From contig NC_011420.2 of the NCBI RefSeq assembly GCF_000016185.1, positions 2,128,501 through 2,192,500 of the forward strand: a stretch of 64,000 bases of DNA. Direction: 5' to 3'. Position numbers and translations under genes: made by a program. Origin of the DNA: Rhodospirillum centenum SW (GTDB lineage Bacteria; Pseudomonadota; Alphaproteobacteria; Azospirillales; Azospirillaceae). Of the stretch, positions 1 to 8,988 are shown piece after piece. The first letter of the stretch is position 1; each line of letters opens with the position of its first letter. The notes beneath the pieces were generated by a model. That model saw only the letters and a list, made by a program, of their open reading frames with translations, did no database searches and had not been told where the DNA came from.

Positions 1-30
1 TGCCGTTCCCTCTCCCTCGTAGTCTGTGCT

Positions 31-90
31 CGCAGGATGATGGCTCGCAGGCTGGTGGCGCGCAGGCTGGCGGCGCGCAGACTGGCGGCC
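31..90. repeat. Four tandem 15-bp repeats
   Basis: Four consecutive 15-mers beginning CGCAG lie head to tail (starts at 31, 46, 61, 76). The middle two differ by one base and the outer two are more diverged. No gene is supported over them. The rest of the first 259 bases shows nothing I can assign with confidence beyond the rpsU leader. Confidence 0.6.
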
Positions 91-259
91 GCTTTCCGGA
101 GAACCGGCCGCCCGGCGCTTATATCCCGACCGCGCCCCCTTCCCAAGCCCGGCCGACCATGCTATACGAGCGCCACTGGATCGGCGGGCGCCGCGACCTG
201 TGGGGTCGCGTTCGCCCATATTCCTTTGAAAACCCGTAACCTCGGAGCGGTGACCACCC

Positions 260-463
260 GTGCAAGTTCTGGTTCGTGACAACAATGTTGATCAGGCCCT
301 GCGCGCGCTGAAGAAGAAGATGCAGCGCGAGGGAATTTTCCGCGAGATGAAGCTGCGCCGCAATTACGAGAAGCCCTCGGAGAAGCGCGCGCGTGAGAAG
401 GCCGAGGCGATCCGCCGGGCCCGCAAGCTTCTCCGCAAGCGCCTGGAGCGCGAGGGCTACTAA
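260..463 (+). CDS. rpsU: 30S ribosomal protein S21
   Basis: A 67-residue, very basic protein matching bS21 over its whole length. It starts [20 protein letters not shown] and ends in an Arg/Lys-rich helix. S21 sits on the 30S platform near the anti-Shine-Dalgarno region and helps translation initiation. The start is GTG at 260; the conserved N-terminus begins exactly there and no ATG fits. The Shine-Dalgarno match is weak (GAGCGG about ten bases upstream). The gene stands alone and is followed by a convincing hairpin terminator. Confidence 0.95.
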   Translation: MQVLVRDNNVDQALRALKKKMQREGIFREMKLRRNYEKPSEKRAREKAEAIRRARKLLRKRLEREGY

Positions 464-549
464 GACCGGTCCGGGTCTGAAGCCGGTCGGCGCGCCCGTC
501 CGATTCAGGTGTGACAAACCCGGCCTGACAGTCCCGGCCTGACCGTCGA

Positions 550-577
550 GCCGCCCTGCTTCCGCGGGGCGGCTTTT
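550..577 (+). terminator. Rho-independent terminator of rpsU
   Basis: A perfect 7-bp stem GCCGCCC/GGGCGGC (550-556 with 567-573) with a 10-base loop is followed by TTTT. It lies 87 bases after the rpsU stop. Confidence 0.75.
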
Positions 578-740
578 GGCGTTCCGAATCCGGCACTCTG
601 CCCTGGAGCATGCCGGCGCGGCCATCCGTCCGGTGCCTGCCCTGCCCGCCCCTGCGCTTTCCACCCTGCGCGTCTCATCGGTCCCGCAGCGCCCGCCTCC
701 TGCCCGGCCGCGTCTGGCCGCGCTCTCTTCCCTGCCCTCC

Positions 741-1088
741 CTAGTCGCGGCCCCGGCGCCGGCCCTGGCGCTTGAAAGTGGCCTTGGTGAATTCCGGCGG
801 CCTGCCCGCGACCCAGCGGATGAAGGCCGCGATCGCCGGATGCGCCCGCAGCGACTCGATCGTGCCGTAGCGGTCGCGCAGGTCCCGCTCGCTGAACTCG
901 GCATGGATGCGGCGGTGGCAGACCCGGTGCAGCGTCACCGTCTCCCGCCCGCCCAGGGAGCGCGGCACCAGATGGTGCTCCTCCAGACTCGGCCCTTCCA
1001 GCATCTCCCGACCGCACAGGGGGCACGGACCCAGGCTGCGCCCGGACAGGGCGGGCAGCTCCGGCGGCAGCGGCGGCAGGCGGGGCAT
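741..1088 (-). CDS. Small HNH-domain protein
   Basis: A 115-residue protein with a zinc-type CPLCGR knuckle near residue 22, then HHLVPRSLGG and HRVCHRRIHAEFSE. That is the beta-beta-alpha-metal fold of HNH nucleases with two CxxC-like pairs. The rest is a helical tail ending in Lys/Arg. The ATG at 1088 is chosen because GGAGGTGAC sits just upstream. No neighbour suggests restriction, intron homing or phage origin. Such short stand-alone HNH proteins are common in alphaproteobacteria and their role is mostly unknown, so nuclease activity is inferred from the motif alone. Confidence 0.75.
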   Translation of the reverse strand: MPRLPPLPPELPALSGRSLGPCPLCGREMLEGPSLEEHHLVPRSLGGRETVTLHRVCHRRIHAEFSERDLRDRYGTIESLRAHPAIAAFIRWVAGRPPEFTKATFKRQGRRRGRD

Positions 1089-1150
1089 CGTCACCTCCGG
1101 TCGGGTCGGAGCGGGGCGCCCCGGCATCGCCGGCGCCGCCCGCACAGGCA

Positions 1151-1180
1151 AAGGGCCGCCCGGTTGCCCGGGCGGCCCTT
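1151..1180 (-). terminator. Terminator of the pnt operon
   Basis: A perfect 12-bp inverted repeat, AAGGGCCGCCCG/CGGGCGGCCCTT, with a 6-base loop lies 29 bases after the pntB stop on the minus strand. Confidence 0.7.
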
Positions 1181-1208
1181 GCCGCAGGATATGTGGCCGG
1201 TGCGCCGG

Positions 1209-2633
1209 TCAGTGGCCGCCGGAGAGCGACTTCACGATCTCCTCGGTCATCTTCTTGGCGTCGCCCAGCAGCATCATGGTGTTGGGGCGGAAGAACAGCT
1301 CGTTCTCCACGCCGGCATAGCCGGCACCCATGGAGCGCTTCACGAACAGCACGGTCTTGGCCTTCTCGACGTCCAGGATCGGCATGCCGAAGATCGGGCT
1401 GTTCGGGTCCGTCTTGGCCGCCGGGTTGGTGACGTCGTTGGCGCCGATGACGTAGGCCACGTCCGCCTGACCGAAATCGCGGTTGATCTCGTCCAGTTCG
1501 AACACCTCGTCATAGGGCACGTTGGCCTCGGCCAGCAGCACGTTCATGTGGCCGGGCATGCGGCCCGCCACCGGGTGGATGGCGTACTTGACATCCACCC
1601 CCTCGGCCTTCAGCAGGTCGGCCATCTCGCGCAGGGCGTGCTGCGCCTGCGCCACCGCCATGCCGTAGCCGGGGACGATGATGACCTTGGAGGCGTTCTT
1701 CATGATGAAGGCCGCATCCTCGGCGCTGCCCGCCTTGTAGCTGCGGTCCAGGGCGTCGGCACCGGCCGCGGCCGCCGAAGCGTCGCCACCGAAACCGCCC
1801 AGGATCACGTTGATGATCGAGCGGTTCATCCCCTTGCACATGATGTAGCTGAGGATGGCGCCCGAGGCGCCGACCAGGGCGCCGGTGACGATCAACAGGT
1901 TGTTCTGGAGCGTGAAGCCGATGCCCGCCGCCGCCCAGCCGGAGTAGCTGTTCAGCATGGACACGACCACCGGCATGTCGGCGCCGCCGATCGGCAGGAT
2001 CAGCAGCAGGCCGAGCGCCAGCGCCACGACGATGATCATCCAGAACACGGTCTCGCTCTGCGTGATGCAGAGGACGAGGACCAGGAACACCAGCAGGCCG
2101 CCGAGGCCGGCGTTCAGCTTGTGCTGCCCCTCGAAGATCAGCGGCTTGCCGCTGATGCGGCCGTCCAGCTTGAGGAAGGCCACCACCGAGCCGGTGAAGG
2201 TGACCGCGCCGATGGCCACGCCGAGGCTCATCTCGATCAGGGAGCCGATGTGGATGGCCCCCGGCTCGCCGATGCGGTAGCTCTCCGGCGAGTAGAAGGC
2301 CGCGGCGGCGACGAACACGGCCGCCAGACCGACAAGGCTGTGGAACGCCGCCACGAGCTGCGGCAGATCCGTCATCTTGATGCGCTGGGCGATGAAATAG
2401 CCGATCGACCCGCCGATGCCGATGCCGAGAATGATCAGCAGGCTGCGGCCGGGATTCAGGGAGATCCCGGTCAGGGACTCCTGCGCGATCAGCGTGGTCA
2501 CGATGGCGATGCCCATGCCGATCATGCCGAAGCGGTTGCCGTCCTGCGCCGTTTCCGGGCTGGACAGGCCGCGCAGGGCCATGATGAAGCAGACGGCCGC
2601 CACGAGATAGGCGAAGGAAGCGAATGCGAACAT
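1209..2633 (-). CDS. pntB: NAD(P) transhydrogenase subunit beta
   Basis: A 474-residue PntB. The N-terminal half has about eight to nine hydrophobic helices that form part of the proton channel (domain II). The C-terminal part is the NADP(H)-binding domain III, with the VPGYGMAVAQAQ loop and the GANDVTNPAAKTDP segment typical of the family. With PntA it couples hydride transfer from NADH to NADP+ to proton re-entry, giving NADPH for biosynthesis. It is the last gene of pntAA-pntAB-pntB, 18 bases after pntAB, and is followed by a strong terminator. Confidence 0.95.
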   Translation of the reverse strand: MFAFASFAYLVAAVCFIMALRGLSSPETAQDGNRFGMIGMGIAIVTTLIAQESLTGISLNPGRSLLIILGIGIGGSIGYFIAQRIKMTDLPQLVAAFHSLVGLAAVFVAAAAFYSPESYRIGEPGAIHIGSLIEMSLGVAIGAVTFTGSVVAFLKLDGRISGKPLIFEGQHKLNAGLGGLLVFLVLVLCITQSETVFWMIIVVALALGLLLILPIGGADMPVVVSMLNSYSGWAAAGIGFTLQNNLLIVTGALVGASGAILSYIMCKGMNRSIINVILGGFGGDASAAAAGADALDRSYKAGSAEDAAFIMKNASKVIIVPGYGMAVAQAQHALREMADLLKAEGVDVKYAIHPVAGRMPGHMNVLLAEANVPYDEVFELDEINRDFGQADVAYVIGANDVTNPAAKTDPNSPIFGMPILDVEKAKTVLFVKRSMGAGYAGVENELFFRPNTMMLLGDAKKMTEEIVKSLSGGH

Positions 2634-2651
2634 CGGTGTCGCCCTCCCGGC

Positions 2652-3080
2652 TTACTTGCTGCCGGCGCCGGCGGGCGCCTTCTTCTTGTACATCGCCAGC
2701 ATCCGCTGGGTGACCAGGAAGCCACCGAAGATGTTCACGGAGGCCAGGATGACGGCGGCGAAGCCGAAGCCCGCCGACCAGCCCGACACGCTGGCGCCGG
2801 TGGCGATCAGGGCGCCGACGATGATCACGGAGGAGACGGCGTTCGTCACCGCCATCAGCGGCGAGTGCAGCGCCGGCGTGACGCGCCAGACGACGTAGTA
2901 GCCGACGAAGCAGGCCAGCACGAAGACGGTCAGGCCGACGATGAAGAAGGGCACGCCCTCGACCGGGACGGCGGCGGAGAGCTGGTTCGCCTGATCGGCC
3001 AGCTCGGCCGCCTTGGCCGAAAGCTCGCTGGCCCGGGTAGCCAGTTCGTTCGCGTTTTCCGCAATATCCTTCGGGTCCAT
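2652..3080 (-). CDS. pntAB: NAD(P) transhydrogenase subunit alpha part 2
   Basis: A 142-residue membrane part of split PntA. An Ala/Glu-rich amphipathic helix (residues 1-35) is followed by about three transmembrane helices with [16 protein letters not shown] and [13 protein letters not shown], both diagnostic of the PntA C-terminal membrane domain. The subunit is split into PntAA and PntAB, as is usual in alphaproteobacteria. ATG at 3080 is preferred over an upstream in-frame GTG (3089) because GAGGAG lies at a good distance. The gap to pntAA is five bases. Confidence 0.93.
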   Translation of the reverse strand: MDPKDIAENANELATRASELSAKAAELADQANQLSAAVPVEGVPFFIVGLTVFVLACFVGYYVVWRVTPALHSPLMAVTNAVSSVIIVGALIATGASVSGWSAGFGFAAVILASVNIFGGFLVTQRMLAMYKKKAPAGAGSK

Positions 3081-3085
3081 GGCGG

Positions 3086-4303
<1,218 letters not shown>

Positions 4304-4634
4304 GCGCTCTCTATCCCCTTTCGTCTGCGCCCGGCGGCCCGGTCACCTGACGGGTGCCGGCCGGCCCACACTCTTTTTGCGCCGGCACCATGCCCCATCG
4401 GACCTTCTTTGTGAAGCCGCAGAGCCGGCGCCTCCGGCCTTATGCCGCGCCGCGGCCGGCGGCGGAAGCGCCGTCCGCGCCGGCCCGGGGCCGGAGGGCA
4501 TCCGGGGACTTAATGTCGCGCCTGCTTCCGTATGGGGTACGGGCCGGGCGCACCGGCCGGCGCGGGCCGCCCAGACGGAACGGGCCGTCCCTGCCCGGGA
4601 CGGCCCGTCCGCCGCCATTTCCGCGGGGATCGCG
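4304..4634. other. Intergenic region between pntAA and the Gly-rich protein gene
   Basis: About 330 bases without a supported gene. It should hold the pnt promoter (minus strand) and contains the hairpin listed next. I could not point to a clear -35/-10 pair. Confidence 0.5.
4581..4607 (-). terminator. Hairpin downstream of the secreted Gly-rich protein gene
   Basis: A perfect 11-bp inverted repeat CGGGCCGTCCC/GGGACGGCCCG with a 5-base loop, 28 bases past the stop of the minus-strand gene. Confidence 0.6.
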
Positions 4635-5357
4635 TCAGCCGCCGACGCCGCTGGCCGCCGTGGTCCCGCCGGCGCTGACCCCGCCGGGGCCGGTCGCGCC
4701 GGCTCCCGCACCGCCGGACATGCCGGAAGCGCCGCCCGGCCCGTAGCCGTCGCGCTGGAGGTTCAGCCCGTCCGGGGTGCTCCGGCTGTCCGCCCGCGCA
4801 TCCGTCTGGCCGCCGCCGGCGCCGGTGGACGATCCCGTGCCGGAGGGCGCATCGCCGGTGGCCCCGCCCCGCAGGCCCGACGCCCTGTCGCCGGCCCGGC
4901 CCCCGCCCTGTTCGTCGGAGGATCGGCGGTCGCCGCTGCCGAGGCCGACCTCATCGGAGCCTGCTTCCGTTCCGCTACCGGAACGGTTTGTCGCGCCGCC
5001 GGCTCCGGCCCCACGATCGACGGTGCCCGACCAGTCGGTCGCCGCGCGTCGTCCCGAGGCGTTCGTTCCGTCACCGGATCGGTCTGCGCCGGCGCTGTCC
5101 CGGTCCGCCCCCGGAGCCGCGGCGCCAGCGGCACGCGACGGGGCGGTCTGGCCCGGCATCCCCTCGTCGCTGAGGCCGCCGCGGTCGGCGATGCCCGGCC
5201 GGTCGGTGCCCGACGCCGCGGCGGCGCCGCTCTCCCGGCTCTGCGCCTGGCCCTGGCCGGACCCGCCGTCCTGCGCGGCCGCGGCGCTGGCGAGGGGGGC
5301 GCCGGAGAGGGCGAGACCGGCGGCGGCGGAAAGAAGAAGCATCCTGCTGAAGCTCAT
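4635..5357 (-). CDS. Secreted Gly/Ser/Asp-rich low-complexity protein
   Basis: A 240-residue protein. It starts with a clear Sec signal peptide (MSFSRMLLLSAAAGLALSG, cleavage likely after ASAAA near residue 28). The remainder is almost wholly Gly, Ser, Ala, Asp, Arg and Thr, with recurring DRSG, GTG and SGxG units. No hydrophobic core or catalytic motif is visible, so it looks intrinsically disordered and exported to the periplasm or outside. Start 5357 has GGAGGA upstream. I do not recognise a family. The signal peptide and ribosome site make it more than chance, but low complexity in GC-rich DNA warrants caution. Confidence 0.6.
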   Translation of the reverse strand: MSFSRMLLLSAAAGLALSGAPLASAAAAQDGGSGQGQAQSRESGAAAASGTDRPGIADRGGLSDEGMPGQTAPSRAAGAAAPGADRDSAGADRSGDGTNASGRRAATDWSGTVDRGAGAGGATNRSGSGTEAGSDEVGLGSGDRRSSDEQGGGRAGDRASGLRGGATGDAPSGTGSSTGAGGGQTDARADSRSTPDGLNLQRDGYGPGGASGMSGGAGAGATGPGGVSAGGTTAASGVGG

Positions 5358-5561
5358 GGGATCAGGTCCTCCGGTGGCGGTGGTCGCCCTCCCAACCGCC
5401 CGGACACCGGGGCGTTCCCGGCCATGGCCGGCCGCTGTCCGCGGCCCTTGACCCGGCCCCGGCGGACGCAGACACTCCGCGCCGGCACCGGTCTCACGGC
5501 CGGCAGCATCCCTTTCCGGTCCGGCCTTGTCCGGCCCGAAGTCCTGACCAGAGATCCTGGA

Positions 5562-5771
5562 ATGAGCGAGCCCGTCCCCGAGAAACACCCGCTGGCCGAT
5601 GCCGCCCGCACCCTGTTCAAGGAGCTGACCGAGGCCGGACGGCCGGTAGTCGGCGTCGGCATGGGCGAGGGGCGGATCATCCTGCGCATCAGCGCACCCG
5701 ACCACGGCGCCCCGGAAGAGTACCGCGGCTATCCCGTCATCATCCTGACGGACGAGGGCATCCGCCGCTGA
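5562..5771 (+). CDS. Hypothetical 69-residue protein
   Basis: A small soluble protein, MSEPVPEKHPLADAARTLFK onward. A helix is followed by a beta-rich part (VGVGMGEGRIILRIS, then YPVIILTDEGIRR). The pattern of strand, Gly-rich turn, strand and a closing EYRGYPVIIL segment looks like a compact alpha/beta domain. No family is recognised. The ATG at 5562 is preceded only by a weak purine tract (GAGAT). It stands alone between divergent minus-strand genes. Confidence 0.6.
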   Translation: MSEPVPEKHPLADAARTLFKELTEAGRPVVGVGMGEGRIILRISAPDHGAPEEYRGYPVIILTDEGIRR

Positions 5772-5802
5772 GCGGGGACGCCCCCGTCCCGCCCGGTCCC
5801 GG

Positions 5803-6423
5803 TCAGAGGCCCGCCCGCACGACGGGCAGATGCTCCGTCATGTAGAGGCGGAACCAGTAGGTGTAGGCGTCGGGGTTCGCCTCGATGTCGGCCAGCAGGG
5901 ACGGCTCGTCCGTCCAGGCGATGGCGTCCACCTCGTCCGGGTTGGGCCGCACCGCCCCGGCATGCTCGCCGGCGAACAGGGTCACCATCTCGTTCTCGTG
6001 CAGGCCGTTGCCGAAATCGACGGCATAGTGCAGCCGCCCCAGCGGCCGCAGGGCGCAGGTGAAGCCGAGTTCCTCGAACAGGCGGCGACCGGCGGCTTCG
6101 GCCAGCCCCTCGCCCGGCCGCGGGTGGCCGCAGCAGGTGTTCGACCAGAGGCCGCCGGAATGGTACTTCACCGCAGCCCGGCGCTGCAGGAGCTGACGCC
6201 CCTGCGGATCACGCACGAACACGGAGAAGGCGCGATGGCGCAGGCCCTCCTGGTGGGCGAGAAGCTTCGGCGCGATCCCGGTCTCCCGGTCGTCGGCGTC
6301 CACCAGGATCACCCGCTCCGCCGCATCGCCGACGAGCGCGCCGGCCGACGCCCCGCCGGAGGCGGAGGCGGAGGCAAGGGGTCCGGGGGGGTGCTGGGAG
6401 GTCATTACGGTTGCCATCCTCAT
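5803..6423 (-). CDS. idi: Isopentenyl-diphosphate delta-isomerase, type 1
   Basis: About 206 residues. It interconverts IPP and DMAPP in the cytoplasm, feeding GGPP, carotenoid and phytol synthesis. Visible features are WSNTCCGHPRPGE with the catalytic Cys and metal His, a Nudix-like box GEGLAEAAGRRLFEELGF, and a closing YWFRLYMTEHLP. The N-terminal 20 residues are variable, so ATGs at 6423, 6417 and 6405 are all possible. The gene is divergent from bchG and shares its upstream operator, which suggests light/oxygen co-control with bacteriochlorophyll genes. Confidence 0.92.
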   Translation of the reverse strand: MRMATVMTSQHPPGPLASASASGGASAGALVGDAAERVILVDADDRETGIAPKLLAHQEGLRHRAFSVFVRDPQGRQLLQRRAAVKYHSGGLWSNTCCGHPRPGEGLAEAAGRRLFEELGFTCALRPLGRLHYAVDFGNGLHENEMVTLFAGEHAGAVRPNPDEVDAIAWTDEPSLLADIEANPDAYTYWFRLYMTEHLPVVRAGL

Positions 6424-6670
6424 CCACGGGTGGGTCGGCCGGCGGCGGGCGGGCCCGTCCCTGCCGGTCCGGAAGGGGGCCGGAAAGGGGGTGGCGTCCA
6501 GCGGTCGCACCGCTGCGGGGTTGACGGCGGCCGCCTTCCCAGGCCCTTTGCCGCGGAAGCTAGAGGCGCGGATTTCCCCCGTCAATCGACGGGGGCTCCC
6601 CGCGCCCCGGACGCCCCCTGGAAGGAGTGACGCACCCCTTCAGGGAGGGCTCCCGGCCCCGCGTGACAAC

Positions 6671-6688
6671 TGTAAATTTGAGTTGACA
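6671..6688. promoter_or_regulatory. PpsR/CrtJ operator between idi and bchG
   Basis: TGTAAATTTGAGTTGACA fits TGT-N12-ACA exactly. A further half-site TGTCA follows at 6697-6701, again 8 bases on, so pentamers start at 6671, 6684 and 6697. TTGACACT/AGTGTCAA (6683-6702) is also a perfect palindrome, and another TGACA lies at 6664. A -10-like TATACA overlaps at 6690-6695. The site is 30 bases before the bchG start. Confidence 0.75.
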
Positions 6689-6717
6689 CTATACAGTGTC
6701 AAGCAAAAGATGGCGCC

Positions 6718-7614
6718 ATGCAGTACCCCAAGCCCTCCGCCGTTCTTGAGCTTCTGAAACCCATCACCTGGTTCCCGCCGATGTGGGCCTTCGGGTGCGG
6801 GGTGGTGTCCTCCGGCGTGCCGCTGGAGGGCCACTGGTGGTTGCTGGTCGCCGGCGTCATCCTGGCCGGACCGCTGGTCTGCGCCACCAGCCAGGCCGTC
6901 AACGACTGGTTCGACCGCCATGTGGACGCCATCAACGAGCCGCACCGGCCGATCCCGTCGGGCCGGATGCCGGGCCGCTGGGGCCTCTATGTCGCCATCC
7001 TCTGGACCGCCGTCTCCCTGCTCTGGTCGATGATGCTGGGCCCGTGGGTGGTGTATGCCGCCATCGTCGGGCTGGCGCTGGCCTGGGCCTACAGCGCGCC
7101 GCCGTTCCGGCTGAAGCTGAACGGCTGGTGGGGCAATGCGGCCGTGGGCGCCTGCTACGAGGGCCTGCCCTGGCTGACCGGCGCCGCCGTGATGCTGATG
7201 CAGCAGCCGGACTGGCGCATCTTCGCGCTGGCCGGGCTCTACAGCTTCGGCGCCCACGGCATCATGACGCTGAACGATTTCAAGTCGATCAAGGGCGACA
7301 CGAAGATCGGCATTGCCTCGCTGCCGGTGCAGCTCGGCGCCGACAACGCGGCCCTGATCGCCTGCGTCTTCATGGCGGCACCGCAGGTCATCGTGATCGC
7401 GCTGCTGCTGCAGTGGGGCCAGCCCCTGCACGCCCTGGCCGTCGCCGGGCTGCTGGCGGTGCAGGCCCTGATGATGGTGCGGTTCCTGAAGGACCCGATC
7501 AAGCGGGACGTCTGGTACAGCGGGTTCGGCGTCCCGGTCTATGTCTCCGGCATGATGGTCAGCGCGTTCGCGCTGCGCTACGCCCCCGACCTTGCGGCTG
7601 CGGTGACGCCATGA
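6718..7614 (+). CDS. bchG: Bacteriochlorophyll a synthase (geranylgeranyl transferase)
   Basis: A 298-residue UbiA-family membrane prenyltransferase that esterifies bacteriochlorophyllide a with geranylgeranyl (or phytyl) diphosphate. The first Asp-rich motif NDWFDRHVDAINEPHRPIP and the second, NDFKSIKGDTKIG, are intact. About eight to nine transmembrane helices can be traced. It is the first gene of the plus-strand bchG-pucC-like-bchP-bchI-bchD-bchO run, and its stop overlaps the next start (ATGA). The operator upstream suggests PpsR repression. Confidence 0.96.
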   Translation: MQYPKPSAVLELLKPITWFPPMWAFGCGVVSSGVPLEGHWWLLVAGVILAGPLVCATSQAVNDWFDRHVDAINEPHRPIPSGRMPGRWGLYVAILWTAVSLLWSMMLGPWVVYAAIVGLALAWAYSAPPFRLKLNGWWGNAAVGACYEGLPWLTGAAVMLMQQPDWRIFALAGLYSFGAHGIMTLNDFKSIKGDTKIGIASLPVQLGADNAALIACVFMAAPQVIVIALLLQWGQPLHALAVAGLLAVQALMMVRFLKDPIKRDVWYSGFGVPVYVSGMMVSAFALRYAPDLAAAVTP

Positions 7615-8957
7615 TCCCTGGGACCTCCCTTCGGCCCCTGCCCCCGCTGGGGTGGCTGGGCATCGTGCGTCTGGCCCTGGTGCAGACGGCACTGGGCGCC
7701 ATCGTGGTGCTCACCACCTCGACCATGAACCGGGTGATGGTGGTGGAGCTGGTCCTGCCGGCCATGCTGCCGGGCTTCCTGGTGGCGATGCACCACATCA
7801 TCCAGATTTCGCGGCCGCGCCTGGGCTACGGCTCGGACGTCGGCGGCCGGCGCACGCCCTGGATCATCGGCGGCATGGCGGTGCTGGCCGCCGGCGGCGC
7901 CGGCTCGGCCGTGGCGACGGCGCTGATGGTGACCTCCCCCGTGCTCGGCACGGTGGTCGCCATCGTCGCCTTCCTGGCCATCGGCCTGGGCGTCGGCGCC
8001 TGCGGCACCTCGCTGCTGGTCCTGCTGGCCAAGCGGGTGCCCGCGCAGCGCCGGCCGGCCGCGGCGACGATCTGCTGGGTGATGATGATCATCGGCTTCA
8101 TCGTCACGGCCCAGACCGCCGGCCATTTCCTGGACCCCTTCTCGCTCGGCCGGCTGGTGGCGGTGACCTGCACCGTCTCGGCCATCGCCATGGTCGTCAC
8201 CGTGCTGGCCGTCTGGGGCGTGGAGGGCCGCGCCACAGCGCCGGCCCCGGCCGCGTCCGACGAGCCGGCGGTGCCCTTCGCGGTCGCCTTCCGGCAGGTC
8301 TGGGACGAGCCGGCGGCCCGCGGCTTCGCGGTCTTCGTCTTCGTCTCCATGCTGGCCTACAGCGCCCAGGACCTGATCCTGGAACCGTTCGCCGGCACCG
8401 TGTTCGGCATGACGCCGGGTGAATCCACGAAGATGGCCGGCATCCAGAACGCCGGCGTGCTGCTGGGCATGATCCTGGTCGGCGTGATCGGCACGCTGAC
8501 CGGCGGCCGCTCGCAGAACGCCCTGCGCGCCTGGACGGTGGGCGGCTGCATCGCCTCGGCCGCGGCGCTGACGGCGCTGGCGGTGGGCGGCAGCGTCGGC
8601 CCGGGCTGGCCGCTGCTGCCGACCGTGTTCGCCCTGGGTGTGTCGAACGGCGTCTTCGCCGTGGCCGCCATCGGGTCCATGATGGAGCGCGTGGGGGCGG
8701 GCCGTGAATCCCGCGAGGGCGTGCGCATGGGCCTGTGGGGCGCAGCACAGGCCGTCGCCTTCGGGCTGGGCGGCTTCATCGGCACCGCCGCGGCCGACGC
8801 GGCCCGCGTCTTCTTCGAGACCCCCGCCACGGCCTACGGTGCCGTCTTCGTGGCGGAGGGGCTCCTGTTCCTCGTCTCCGCGCTGATGGCCCTGCGGCTG
8901 GGCGCGGACAGGCTCCAGGGGGCGGGCTCCCGTGCCGTCCCCGCTGGCGCGCGCTGA
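7611..8957 (+). CDS. PucC-like BCD-family major facilitator protein
   Basis: A 448-residue, twelve-helix MFS protein of the bacteriochlorophyll delivery (BCD/PucC) family. Family marks are TTSTMNRVMVVEL near the N-terminus, RPRLGYGSDVGGRRTPWI in loop 2-3, and QDLILEPFAGTVFGMTPGE in helix 7. In other purple bacteria this reading frame (orf428/bch2) sits between bchG and bchP, as here. It is thought to help deliver or handle bacteriochlorophyll for light-harvesting assembly. A 4-base ATGA overlap with bchG implies translational coupling. It is a paralogue of lhaA further along. Confidence 0.92.
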   Translation: MIPGTSLRPLPPLGWLGIVRLALVQTALGAIVVLTTSTMNRVMVVELVLPAMLPGFLVAMHHIIQISRPRLGYGSDVGGRRTPWIIGGMAVLAAGGAGSAVATALMVTSPVLGTVVAIVAFLAIGLGVGACGTSLLVLLAKRVPAQRRPAAATICWVMMIIGFIVTAQTAGHFLDPFSLGRLVAVTCTVSAIAMVVTVLAVWGVEGRATAPAPAASDEPAVPFAVAFRQVWDEPAARGFAVFVFVSMLAYSAQDLILEPFAGTVFGMTPGESTKMAGIQNAGVLLGMILVGVIGTLTGGRSQNALRAWTVGGCIASAAALTALAVGGSVGPGWPLLPTVFALGVSNGVFAVAAIGSMMERVGAGRESREGVRMGLWGAAQAVAFGLGGFIGTAAADAARVFFETPATAYGAVFVAEGLLFLVSALMALRLGADRLQGAGSRAVPAGAR

Positions 8958-8988
8958 ATTCTGTCAGGCTTGAGGGGGTGTGAACGCC

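Noticed and set aside
741-1088. Homing endonuclease or restriction enzyme
   Set aside because: There is only a short HNH domain, no intron or intein around it and no methyltransferase neighbour.
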